Assembly: GCA_016802295.1 (NCBI GenBank)
Contig: JAESIW010000180.1
Span: forward strand, 4,261,975 to 4,325,974
Direction of reading: 5' to 3'
From: Brachionus rotundiformis
Taxonomy: Eukaryota > Rotifera > Eurotatoria > Ploima > Brachionidae
Length of the DNA: 64,000 bases
The translations under genes were made by a program, and so were the position numbers. This document shows positions 38,701 through 49,746 of this stretch, piece by piece. Under the pieces are notes generated by a model. That model was not told where the DNA came from. It made no database searches and was given only the letters and a program-made list of their open reading frames with translations. Positions within the stretch are counted from its first letter, which is position 1, and each line of letters starts with the position of its first letter.

Positions 38701-41700
38701 ATTACATTCTATGATCTTTTAGATATTTCATCTTCTTCTAATCTTGATGGATACGCAATGATGCCATTTTCTTCGTTTGGAATAACAATTGTATTTAATA
38801 AGATTGTAACAATTACAAATGTTTATCTTCAGTCATCTGAAAAAATAGCTATTTCTATTTCGTTTGATGATTCGTCATTAATTGTAAGAATTTAAACATG
38901 TTATAAAAATTAAAGAAGTCTAAAATAAATTTAAGAATTTTGTCGAAACTCAAAGTCCATTGGGATATGTGTATGGTTTGAATATCAATGAATATATTAA
39001 TGCGACTAAAATAAAGTAAATAGAAACCTTTAAAGAAAATTTTGATACAATTTCCTTTTTAGCATTGCTGTTACTTCAAAAGATGAGATTGCTAAAATAT
39101 GGGGACTTTTAATCGAAAATTGCAACTGTAAGAAAAATAATTATTATTTGTTATATCCTTTATTTAAAATAAATTTCAAGTTTATTCTTTTGCTGGAAGT
39201 CCGGAACCTACAACATCGAGAACAACCAGAATAAGTATTTACCAAATTTTTTTTTAAATGTGAATATTTATTGAGTAAAAATAGGAACACCGAGAACAAC
39301 GTCAAAAACAACATTGCAAACAAGTACAAACCAACCGACATCAGAATATATTCCAGAAGAAACAACATTGATAAACTTAACAGAAGAAGTTTCAACAAGC
39401 AGTTCAACAACAACATCGAAGCCTACCACTGAATCATCAACAAGCGAAGAAACAATTGCACCAACAACTACAACATTGCCTTTGGTGACAACTTTTGTAA
39501 CTGAATCAGCTCTAGAAACAACAAAATCTAAGGGTATTCGCTTTTAAAACATGCTCTTTTAAACTTACTTAATCATTTATTTTTAAGAAGCTACATTGGG
39601 TATGAATACGTAACGAAAATTTTTTTTTTAACATTCTAAATATTTTTTGCAGGATATTGTGAACATATTCAGATTTTGGGTGATTCGCAATACGTTTCTA
39701 ATATTGCTACAACCCCATTTGTTTTCCCAGATGATTTGATTGTTGGAAATGGTGGTGTTAATTTTACATCTTTACCAGTTACAATCACCATTGAAATGGT
39801 TCCAGGATTAGATGTCGAAGTTCGTGAGACTCAATTAGTTAATGATAAAACAAATGTTGCTCAATATATTGCGTATCTATATAACACTGATGGAGATATG
39901 GTTGAATCAGAAATAGCTGATAATGTTTTAGCTCCTTTATCGTTTTCAAATGGAGTTAATATCACAAAAATTTTAATTGAAATAAGAGAGACAATTGATA
40001 ATCAAGTTCCAATTTTTGTCGAATTATTAGTTAATGCTTGTGATAAAGGTTTTACAACGACAACAACAACATTAAAGCCTACCACTGAATCATCAACAAG
40101 TGAAGAAACAATAGCGCCAACAACTACAACATCGCCTTTGGTGTCAACTTTTGTTACCGATTCTTTTACTACTCAACAATTTTATACTTCACCTTTCACA
40201 TGCTTTAATCAAGATATTCTTCATAATAGTCCTTTAATTGAGTCAATCAATAATCAGGCGAATCAATTACTTTCTTATAAAGTTATATATGATTTAAGTT
40301 CAACTGGATGGACACCTCAAAAATTTAGCGATTATATTGATTTTAAATTATTAAACTCTATGCGACTTTTTGCGCTAGAAGTTGTTAATGGAAGTAATGT
40401 TCAAAATTATTTACTTCATCTTCTTGATGAATTTTCTGATCAAACTCAAACAATGGTAATTTTTCTTATTTCTCAAACATTTTCTCATGCTCATTTTCTA
40501 GGTAAATGTTGATGCGAGTCATCCTTTTTACTATTTCTCACAAGACATTCCACTTATTCGTTCAATTAGGTTTAAGCCTATTGAAAAACTCAATAATGAT
40601 TTAAATTTTAATATTCGTCTTCGAATTTTCGCTTGCTTAGGTAAGCATTTTAATCATTTGTTAGATTTTCTATACTAAATTTATCTTAGATAAAACTACG
40701 ACAATTGAACCAATATGTGGTCTCTCAGAATGGTCTATTTGGAGTCAGTGCTCCCCTAAATGTGGCAATAATACTCGTTCTAGACATCGTATTATTCTAA
40801 ATGGAGAGTGTAATGAGTCATTGGTTGAAGAAGAAAGCTGCACCAACATTGACTGCTCCTGTTTTATTGACCGAGATACTTATTTGGAAACAATTGGCCT
40901 TGATATCCCACTTGATCTTGTTGTTGGATATATTTTCACTAATATATCTGAATATTCTGAGCCAATTCTTATTGATGACAGTCTACCTGTATCAACCAAA
41001 ATAAGAATCGATCCTTGTACAGAATTTGAATGTACATCAAATGGATTATATAAAACCAATTTCAATTGCACAGGTAAAACATTTTATATTTTTAATCTTC
41101 AGTTAAATATATTTCTAAAAATGTTTTAAGAATCTTGTGAATATGGTGATTGGTCTGAATGGAGCGATTGTGATGCTACATGTGAAAGCTCCGGTGTTCA
41201 ATATCGAACCAAAAACTTGACCAAGTCAAATCCGTTCTGTAATTTAACCATTACCGACTCTCAAATATGCGTTAAAGACTGCCTGTGTCAATACACTGAA
41301 TGGAGTCAATGGTCACCTTGTACCAGAACATGTGGTTCTGGGGAATCTAAAAGAACACGAAAAATTAAAACCATTCATCTCATTGCATACTGCGATGAAC
41401 CATTAGAAGAAATTGAGGTTTGTAACACAAATTGCTGTCCTGTAGATGGACAATTTTCATCATGGTCACAATGGACTGAATGCAGCGTTTCATGTGGTTC
41501 AGGAATTCGTAGACGAACAAGAAATTGTGATTCACCAGCACCCGATTGTAATGGAAATCAGTGTGAAGGGTCTGCTACTGAAGTTGAAAACTGTAATACT
41601 GAACCTTGTGGTAAATTAAATTTTTACGAAAAAATATATTTATAAATAAGAATATTTAAATCAGAACCATATTGTGAAAATGGTAAAGTGTATAACAATT

Positions 41701-42760
41701 GTAGCAACAAGTGTGACTTGACCTGTTCTACGCTGTCTTGTACACAAGAATGCCACGAGCCTGATACTTGTACTCCTGGCTGCACCTGTCCTGATGGAAC
41801 TGTTGAAAATGATAAAAACGAGTGTATTAAAGTGGATAAATGTTTTTGCTCATACGAGAATCAGATCTTTTTGCCAGGGCAAATTTTTGACAAGGAATGT
41901 GAAACATGGTAAAAAATTGAACCAATTTTTGTTAAATGTTAAATAAAAAAATAATGATTATTTTTAGTAAATGTGTATCTGGATGTATGGAATGTACACC
42001 TAAGAACTGTTCCAAATGTGAATTGTCCGAATGGACAGAATGGTCTAACTGTACTGACGAATGTGGAGGAATAAGCAAACGATTTAGAAGTTATTATGGA
42101 GCTAATTGTGAAAGGAATGACACTATTGAAGAAGTGAAAAATTGTGAGGAATGCAATTGTATAATTGATAATACCATTTATAATGTAGGAAATAGCATAA
42201 AATAAATTAATCATCAACTTAATTTTTTACTAGGATGGTGAAATTTTTGTTAACTCTGATAACCCATGTGAAGAATGTAAATGTATAAGGGGTAAAGTAA
42301 TTTGTCTGCCTAAATGCAATGAAACTGAAGAGAGCTGTAGAGAAAAGTCTGATGAACTATACATATACACATACATTTATCCTATGAGTGGAGAATGCTG
42401 TGGAAGTTGTATTAAAATACCAAGTATTTTCGTCATTTGATCAACATTTCGATTGCTAATTTTTTAATTAAAGGAGTTAATGAGACATGCCAAGTTATAC
42501 AATTACGTCCACAATTTATTCAAACTGGTGGATGCATTTCAGAAAGAATGCTTCCTGTGGAAGTATGTTCCGGCTCCTGTCCTTCTTATGAAAAGAGCTA
42601 TGTTAGATTTCCTGGATTAGCGAATACCAAATCCTGTAAATGCTGCTCTGCAGAAAAGACATTTACGCAAAACGTAATAATGAGATGTCCAAATAGAAGA
42701 GTTAAAGCAGAGTACACAAGAATAGCCAGTTGCAAGTGTGAAATATGCGGTGCTGTTTAA
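32777..42760 (+). CDS. SSPO: SCO-spondin-like secreted multidomain glycoprotein
   Basis: Twenty-five exons (32777-33098, 33153-33282, 33335-33522, 33575-33813, 33863-34999, 35047-35570, 35626-35818, 35873-36453, 36507-37248, 37302-37944, 37997-38883, 38936-39015, 39063-39127, 39181-39234, 39285-39533, 39588-39599, 39653-40455, 40502-40640, 40690-41073, 41131-41610, 41665-41908, 41968-42184, 42234-42423, 42474-42760) plus a possible uncounted one; the listed 24 sum to an intact 2929 codons. Start context is AAGCCATGG. Order: signal peptide, EMI-like Cys segment, three VWD-C8-TIL units, six LDLR class A repeats (CDG..DC..SDE), a Thr-rich mucin zone with two near-identical and two divergent beta modules, five thrombospondin type 1 repeats (WSQW, CGSG), TIL, VWC and a C-terminal cystine knot (CTCK). 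This is the SCO-spondin order. Such proteins multimerise through VWD and CTCK domains into extracellular fibres. Confidence 0.9.
38059..38414 (+). repeat. SSPO duplicated module, copy 1
   Basis: By eye this 356-bp segment aligns without gaps to 39715-40070, differing at only four positions. It encodes PFVFPDDLIVGNGGVNF through LLVNACDKG, a beta-rich module flanked by Cys and followed by a Thr tract. Confidence 0.9.
39588..39599 (+). other. 12-nt micro-exon of SSPO
   Basis: Exon 39285-39533 ends in phase 1 and exon 39653-40455 also starts in phase 1. A 12-nt piece (AAGCTACATTGG) flanked by AG and GT fits between them in phase and would add four residues. Because it is a multiple of three it can be skipped without frame loss. 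The flanking introns would be 54 and 53 nt, the usual size here, rather than one of 119 nt. Confidence 0.6.
39715..40070 (+). repeat. SSPO duplicated module, copy 2
   Basis: Second copy of 38059-38414. The following linker with PTTESSTSEETIAPTT is also shared, and a third copy of that linker alone occurs near 39418-39472. Copy 1 has a longer Thr run (about ten codons) than copy 2 (about five). Confidence 0.9.
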
Positions 42761-44366
42761 TTTAAATGATAAGCTACAAATTTCACTTTTTAACTAGTTA
42801 AATCATAGCTAAATATATTTTATTTTTGATTTCTTAATTCAAAATTTAATCCATAAATAAATTTTAATTCAAATAAAACTATCATTTTATTAAATTATCA
42901 AATTTTATTCATGTTTTATTAGATAATATATTGAATTTACGGTAATTTAAGATATCATATATCTGCAATTACACTCAATTTTTTTAGAATCGATTCTATA
43001 ATTTACATAACTGTTGAAAAAAAAGGACCAATTTGTCAATAATCCAAACAAAAAATGGTTTTCTAGAGACTAATTTTATTTAATTTCTTTTCTTTTAGCT
43101 TCGAAATTTACTTTATTTACCTAACTTTCACTTATAAATATCATTAAGTAAAATTTAAAATTAAAAAAAAATTGGGTCTTGTCGACTATGTGATCTTTCT
43201 CATCTTGCTGGGTTTATGATCTGTTATGATGACAAAACGGTAAAACTTTGGCTCTTTCGAGTCCTTCATGTTCTGAATTTGCACAAAATGAATTGTTAAG
43301 AGCATTAAGCAAGCACTCAAATGGTGTACTTTGTCCTTTGCGTGATTCCTTAAAAGTGAAAGAGGACTTAAATTGCGTAAAGCTAAAAATCATTTATTTC
43401 AATTTATTATTTTTTCTTGATTGATTTAATTTGAATTTTTTTGTTGATCGCAGAATTTTTTTTGGTTTTTTTTAAAGTTCACCAAAAATGTGATCGTTCA
43501 TTTTTTCCAATGACAAAGATCACATATATAGTGAACATCATGATCACATAGTCGACAAGACCCGATAAATTTATTTTGCTATAAATATTTTTGTGTTTTA
43601 AAAAATTTTCCTTCCTTTCCCAAAAATTATTTTCAAACACAATTTTTTTGTTATGTTAAATGTTTTTTTTTTCAAATATGAATTTTTTTGAAGCATTTTA
43701 AACTTTAAAAATTTTTTAATTGGAATAAAATTAAGTTTTTTGAGTGATTCAGAGAAAATTTTCAAAAATAAAAGGTGATGTAATTCAAAATGAATATTTT
43801 AAAAGAATATGTGTTAAAAAATTTTTTATTTTGTGTTGACAAGTTTTTGCGTCTGAATAATAGTATTTTAAATTGTGGATAGGAGATTTTTACTTGAAGG
43901 TACAAGATAGAACCTTTAAAAATTATATTTTCAAAAACCTATTTTTCAGTTTTTAATGTTGGATTAAAAATTTAAAATTCAAATTGATTAAATAAATTTT
44001 TATATGAAATTCAATTAAAACAAAGCAATTCTAAATTTTAGAGAATTATTCTTTCGATTTTTTAGAATTCGGAATTTTTACCACCTGTTATTTTCTTAAG
44101 AGTTTAATTTTGTCTGAATGCTAAGTCTTGATCATGTTTTAAACAAACTTAAAATAAAGAATCAAAATAGTTTAATATTTTTATTTAAATATTAAAAGAA
44201 AATTTATTTTCTTTCCAGTAAATCAAAGAAAATCATTATTTTCTTTTAAATAATTGAATTTGTGTTTTAAAAGAAAAAAAGATTAACAGAAAAAATCAAA
44301 TTTATTACCAAACATATAATAAGTATTGATACAAGACCAGTAAAAATTTTGAGCTCCTCTCGTAAC
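42761..44366. other. Intergenic region holding a MITE-like element
   Basis: No gene between the convergent ends of the SCO-spondin-like gene and the minus-strand orphan ORF, apart from the inverted-repeat element at 43172-43565. Confidence 0.55.
43172..43565. mobile_element. MITE-like element with 22-bp perfect terminal inverted repeats
   Basis: GGGTCTTGTCGACTATGTGA plus TC at 43174-43195 is exactly inverted at 43542-43563; with one mismatch the match extends two bases further out on each side. The interior of about 350 bp is less AT-rich than its surroundings and has no long open frame. No target duplication could be seen, so the superfamily is not assigned. Confidence 0.75.
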
Positions 44367-45293
44367 TTAAATTAATAAATCATTAAAAATAATTATTCGT
44401 TCACAATCAATTTTTACTTTTGAACTGTTCTCTTTTTTTGTATCTAAATTAACCAAATAATATAATCTATTTTCTCTATCATTTTGTCTCATTTTTTCAA
44501 AAATATCATCGTATTTTTTACAATTTAAGTTAAAATTATTTTTTAAATATTTTTTCTCGATTTCAATTCGATTGCTCACTATTTCTGGTCTTCTTTCCAA
44601 GCTTGATCCTTTTCTAATTGGAATCTTCGATATACCTTTTCGATCATCTGTTCTTCTGTGCTTCAAAAAAAAATTACCACCTGAATCTTCAGTTAATATG
44701 CTTGGCTCTTGTTTTTTACAATTATTTGATATCTTTTTTATTAGTTGATTAAACCTTTCTGGTTCGCATATATCCATATTCATACAATTGCTTTCAGCAA
44801 TTAGATTGTTGTTTTGCCGATGAATATTTTTAGCCACTGGAGATACAATGGTGGAGATAAGTGAGTTTTTTTTACTTCGTTTAGTGCAATTTTTAGGTAA
44901 ATTATTATTGGATTTATCTCCTATTCGAAAAGACATACATGGTCTCAGAAAAAACGGCTTTTCTGTTTTGTAAATTTGCATTTCACATTTTGGTTCATCA
45001 ATTTTCTCATGTTCAACATTAGAACTTTCAGATAAGCCTTTACAGTTAAAATAGGGTTCTTGGTCAAGTTCACATTTCTGTCTATACTTATTCTTGAATA
45101 AAGGGCAACCTTGTTGAATATTTTTAACATCCAAAACCTTTATAATTTGATCAGCGAAAGATACAGATGGTTTTAATTTTTGGTCAGAGCATTGTAGTTT
45201 TTTGAAGCGATGTTGATCACTGTCTATAGATTTATAGCTTTTTTGTATGTGTTTGCCAAATTCTTTGGCGTTCAGGCCTTTATCTGTGTTCAT
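44367..45293 (-). CDS. Uncharacterised basic protein
   Basis: Open frame of 308 residues from the ATG at 45293, without introns. I do not recognise a family. The protein is rich in Lys, Asn and Ser, lacks a signal peptide and membrane segment, and looks largely disordered with a more ordered, charged C-terminal part (DDIFEKMRQNDRENRLYYLV). A short KPSVSFAD stretch near residue 42 and a KGISKIPIRKGSS stretch look like linear motifs, but no function can be inferred. An open frame this long is unlikely by chance at this base composition, and Cys residues are fairly frequent (about 13). Further exons on either side cannot be excluded. Confidence 0.6.
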   Translation of the reverse strand: MNTDKGLNAKEFGKHIQKSYKSIDSDQHRFKKLQCSDQKLKPSVSFADQIIKVLDVKNIQQGCPLFKNKYRQKCELDQEPYFNCKGLSESSNVEHEKIDEPKCEMQIYKTEKPFFLRPCMSFRIGDKSNNNLPKNCTKRSKKNSLISTIVSPVAKNIHRQNNNLIAESNCMNMDICEPERFNQLIKKISNNCKKQEPSILTEDSGGNFFLKHRRTDDRKGISKIPIRKGSSLERRPEIVSNRIEIEKKYLKNNFNLNCKKYDDIFEKMRQNDRENRLYYLVNLDTKKENSSKVKIDCERIIIFNDLLI

Positions 45294-46006
45294 TCTTCAT
45301 TCGAATTTTATTAACATATCAGATTTTTTGATTTCAAGCGAAATTATACTGGTGTCATATTTTAATCTATTTTTTATTAAATTGAAATTATGAAACATAT
45401 TGAAAGTTATTAAAATAACACTTTTTAATAAAAAAAATTTCAGAATATTTTAATTTTTGTCAATTTCAATTCAATTAAGTTAAAAGTCAGAAATTTTATA
45501 AATAAGAGATAACATATTCAAAAAACTGAATAAGCTAAAATTGAATTGACAATTTTCAAATCTATTAATTAGGATTTGTAAAAATTAAATACAATATTTT
45601 TTGATATAATAAGTAAAAATGTTTAAATTTTATTTTTTTATTGTCTTAAAAGTTTGTTTAAAAGTATTGAATTTCCAATAACAAATTTATTGATTAAAAT
45701 TTGAATATAATAATTTTTTAAATAACTGTTAATATTTTGTTTAAATAAAATTTAATTCATCATATAATAATAGTTAACGAAAAACTTTTTGTGAATACAA
45801 TTTTAAAAATGTTTATCAAAATAATAAAATCAACAAAATTTTAATTATCGAACAGTCTAAAATATTTTCTAAATTAAAACAAAATAAATATTTCAATTAA
45901 ATATGATTTTCCTAAATAGCGATCATGCAAGAATCTAATCAAGAAAATTATATTCAAGAGAATAAACTCGATTAGAATGGGACAAAGATAAAGTGAAGCT
46001 TTTTTT
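45294..46006. other. Intergenic AT-rich spacer
   Basis: Nothing recognisable apart from what may be the promoter of the orphan ORF and the 3' end of the acid phosphatase gene. Confidence 0.5.
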
Positions 46007-46078
46007 TCAAAGTTCGATTTGGTCATGTAAATCCAGATCATCTTCATCCTCATCCATCAAATTTATTCTCTCATACTG

Positions 46079-47588
46079 TCATAAATCACTGTGGCGATAC
46101 TGGAAGCGCTTCAACGAGTATCGGCATGACATTATACTAAAAATTGAGACTAAAAAGGAAATAACAAGAACAAATCCAACAGCAGAGATAAAAGTCAAGT
46201 TATAAATGTTGATTTTGGTGTTTTTTTTGGTACATTCTCTAGAATAATCTGTTACGACCATTGAATTTGTAATTTTCATAAAATCTTCGAGTGGACATAG
46301 CTTCTCACATCCATAAATGTTTACTTCTTTAAAATCTATCATTTCATTTACAGTATTATTTTTGACATAAACTTGCACATAATATCGTGAATTAGTGGTA
46401 GATTTTCTTAGCTCTAAAATAACTGATGAAGCAAAAGGTGGCTGTTTGAGATGAGTTGTCAAATTCAGTAATTTCGTCAATGATGCAATATAGGTATCAT
46501 GCTAGATATTTCATTATAAAGAGTTTACTTTAAATTTTTAGAATATTACTGATGAGAAGAGAAATAACTGTTGTGATGAATTCGTATTAATTTTTTTATC
46601 AATATTTTTTCTAATTTCATTCAAAATTCCTCCTTTTAAATTTAAATTTCGCCTAAATAAATATTTCTACATTAATTAAATTTGATATTTACCTGCCGCT
46701 AGCTTAGCCATTTCTGTATAAAAATAGTCAAAATAGAATCCCAAATCTTGAGATTTTTTTATTTCATCATAATATCTATTCACCCAATCCGGTAATGTCA
46801 AATTAAACATTCTCTTAATATGAAAAAAATTTTGAATAAAACAATTTTAAATTATTATTTTTTAACTTCATCAAACCTCAATTGTGACAGCGTCAGCTAC
46901 TTTCCAAAGTTTCATCAGATCCAAGTCCGTAAAACCGCTCTCTTTATTGGCAGTATCCAAAACGGCCTATCAGGAATTAATTATATAGGATTATTTGAAA
47001 ATTAAAGTTTATTAATTCACTTTATATTGATTATTTTTCTCTAAAAATTCAGGTGTTTTGGTCACTTGATCACTTAGCTCTTGATATCTAGGACAACTTT
47101 CCTGGACCAAAAAAATCTTCAAAAAATTCAAATTTCAAAACAAATGCTGAAAAGAGTATTAGTCAGGTTACTTTTGAATCTCCAATATGAACTGGAATTG
47201 GTTGCCATGATACATTTTTGTTCCATATTTGATCTCCCTCGGGTTTGTATAGACTTGCCAGCAGAGAATATGCAGACATCAAAGTTCTGTCAAAATCGGT
47301 ACTAATAGCAAAAACTCTTTCCCTATTATAACTTTTATTCAAAAAATTAGAATATCTTTGTCTTAAAAATTGTCCATATTCATAATGCTGTTGCATGCCA
47401 ACTTGAGTTAATTGTCCAAATCCACCATAATTTTTCCAATATGATTCTTGATACTTGTCATTCGGATATGTTACTACAGGCGTGCGAGCACCATGTCGAA
47501 AAACAACCTGCAATAGTTCAACACGTGTTTCTTCAGCGAAATATTCGGCCAACACACAAACTATTACCAAAACACCTAATTTTTTCAT
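46079..47588 (-). CDS. Histidine acid phosphatase, membrane-anchored (frame break at intron 4)
   Basis: Six exons: 47588-47172, 47101-47021, 46966-46877, 46813-46693, 46652-46550, 46501-46079. Signal peptide (LGVLVIVCVLAEYF), then the catalytic FRHGARTPVV with nucleophile His, DFDRTLMS, CPRYQEL, NLTLPDW, LKGGIL and the proton-donor site SSHDTYIAS split across the last splice. A helix (FISAVGFVLVISFLVSIF) near the end gives a type I anchor, as in lysosomal acid phosphatase ACP2, which removes phosphate from lysosomal substrates. Exon 4 leaves in phase 1, but exon 5 needs phase 2 to read the conserved NLNLKGGIL, so one base is missing or two are extra. No alternative GT-AG pair repairs this. 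It may be a sequencing error or early pseudogenisation. Family assignment is secure. Confidence 0.85.
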
Positions 47589-48481
47589 CTTTATCAAACA
47601 ACTAAAATAGACAAGATATTATTTTTTATTTTATATAAGAGAAATTAGAAAGTCCAGAGATTAGATAAAACTTGAAATCATATGAAATAAATTTGAACTT
47701 TTTTTGAACAAAAAAACTTTATAGTTCAATATGCATAGTCTTAGAAATTTAACATTTTATCAAAATAATTTTCTCAATTAATTTTTAAGACTTAGATTAA
47801 AAAAGAAATAAAAAAAAATAGCCGAATATGCATGAACATAAGGAATAAGTTTATTAATTTTTAAAAATTAAATTTTTACTAAAAATAAATAAAAAATTAT
47901 TTGCTTTAAATTTCCAATTGAACATTTGTCTACTTTTTAAATAATTTTAATAATCAATTTGGAAAAATTATGTATAAAACTGAATAAAATTACTATGAAT
48001 GAGTTTTGAAGAATTAATTAATGCACATCAAATTTTCAAAAAATTTTTCCACAAGCATAGCTTTAGGTTTTTAAATAATCAGCAATCTTTTCAATTTTTT
48101 AAATGAAGTAAACTATGACCATTAAAATTGCGCTAGAAAATATTTTATTCTTGATGCATAATTTTTTAATTTTTTAATTACAAAATTCATATTTAAAATT
48201 TAAAAAAGATTTATTCAAGTCGAGAATTATTATAAAAGCAAATTTGTTCTTTTAAACTTAAAAAAATCATCATCAATTTAAGAAAAAATAGAATTTTCTA
48301 TTTTTAAATGCAATAAAAAACAAAGGTGGTTCTATTTATGTTACTTTGATTGAGTCAAAAGTATTTCAAAAAGAAAAATCTAGGCTGAGAATAACCGGTT
48401 TTTATTTAAATAAACCATATATAGTTTAAATAAAGCCGTTTTTATCCAAATTTTAGAAAAATAATAGAAAAATTTTTTGAA
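47589..48481. other. Intergenic spacer between divergent genes
   Basis: About 0.9 kb between the acid phosphatase (-) and carbonic anhydrase (+) start codons, so it holds both promoters. No distinct motif stands out in the AT-rich sequence. Confidence 0.5.
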
Positions 48482-49406
48482 ATGATTGCTAAATGTTCGG
48501 CGATGCAAACCATTTTAAATGGTTTCCTAAGATATAGAGCTAACTTAAGAGGAGAGCTTCTTGAAAAATTCAAGATTAGTTCAGTTGATTTAAATGTAAT
48601 TATTTTTTTAAATAAAAGACTTTTTTTCTAAAAATTCTAAAGCCCCAAGCAGTTATGGTCACTTGTGTTGACAGTAGAATTTTAGCTTCTAGAATAACCC
48701 AAGCAAATCCGGGTGAAATTTTAATAACTCGTAATCCTGGCAATCTCGTTCCTAACTACAATGTTCTCCCAGCTAATACTTCACGACCTGAGGAGGCTGC
48801 TTTAGAACTTGCATGTTTACATGACAATATTGACACAGTTGTCGTCGCTGGACATGCTGATTGCAAAGCAATGAATCTTGTTCATGACAACAGAAATCAG
48901 ATATTTAAACAAGCTCAAACAGAAAAAGAAAGCTTGCTCAAATCATGGTTGATGGCTAATGCTGAACCAACAATAAAAAAATATGTTGAATATGAGAAAA
49001 ATTCATTTAAAAAGTCATCTTTATTTTCAAGTAATCAAGTCAATTTATTTTTCAGAATAAAAATCTATTCATTTAGTAATTAATGGTCAAAAATTTGAAG
49101 CTTATATTGATCCAGAAAATCAATATGCAAGCAATGACAAATTTTCAATGGTAAAATTAATCTAAAAGCAAATCAGTTTCGATTTGTTAGCTTTTATTTT
49201 AGATTAATACACTTATACAATTAGAAAATTTGAAGCATTATTCCTTTTTAAAAGGACCTTTGGAAAGCAAAAAAGTTAGAGCTTATGCTCTGTGGCTTGA
49301 TATTTATAATGGTGATATCTTGGTTTTTTCATTTAAAGAGAAAAGATTTCTTAAACTAAATGACAATACTTATGAGAAACTTGTATCGGGAATAAATGCA
49401 GCTTAA
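48482..49406 (+). CDS. Beta-class carbonic anhydrase
   Basis: Four exons, 48482-48595, 48643-49030, 49077-49150 and 49203-49406, give 259 residues, the usual size for animal beta-carbonic anhydrases. The enzyme interconverts carbon dioxide and bicarbonate at a zinc ion. Ligands are visible: Cys in TCVDSR (with the Asp-Arg dyad), His and Cys in AGHADCKAMNL. The C-terminus has the animal-type YIDPENQYASNDK and ALWLDIYNGDI. The N-terminus (ILNGFLRYRANLRGELLEKF) also matches the animal group, which in insects is mitochondrial; no clear targeting peptide is seen here. The 46-nt second intron removes what would otherwise be an in-frame extension and stop. Vertebrates lack this class. Confidence 0.93.
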
Positions 49407-49746
49407 TTTACCTTAATAGTAGACAAAATAGTTTTAGTTGAAATTTTTTTAATCATTATTCAAAATAAAATAAAATTCTAAAATCTAATCGATAAATAAA
49501 TATTGTTCTTTAAAAACCAATTTTATTATTAATATGTGTTTATACTATTTACAATACTCTAGGATGTTGAAATATTAATAGAATAATTTTAGAAATTAAA
49601 TAAAATTCAAGATTAAAAAATTAGATTCTTAATTTTCAACTCAAATATTAAAGTTTGATATGAAAGTAATAAATTATAATTTAAAAAGCATACATATTTA
49701 TAATTCTTATAAGTTAAACAATTTAAATTTAAAAACTCATTTTAAA
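49407..49746. other. Short intergenic spacer
   Basis: About 340 bp, presumably the carbonic anhydrase 3' untranslated region and NUP88 promoter. An in-frame upstream ATG at 49660 could extend NUP88 by 29 residues, but their composition is that of translated AT-rich DNA. Confidence 0.5.

Noticed and set aside
49660..49746. Upstream in-frame ATG as NUP88 start
   Set aside because: The added 29 residues are Asn/Lys/Leu-rich and resemble translated leader; the ATG at 49747 is preferred, though not certain.
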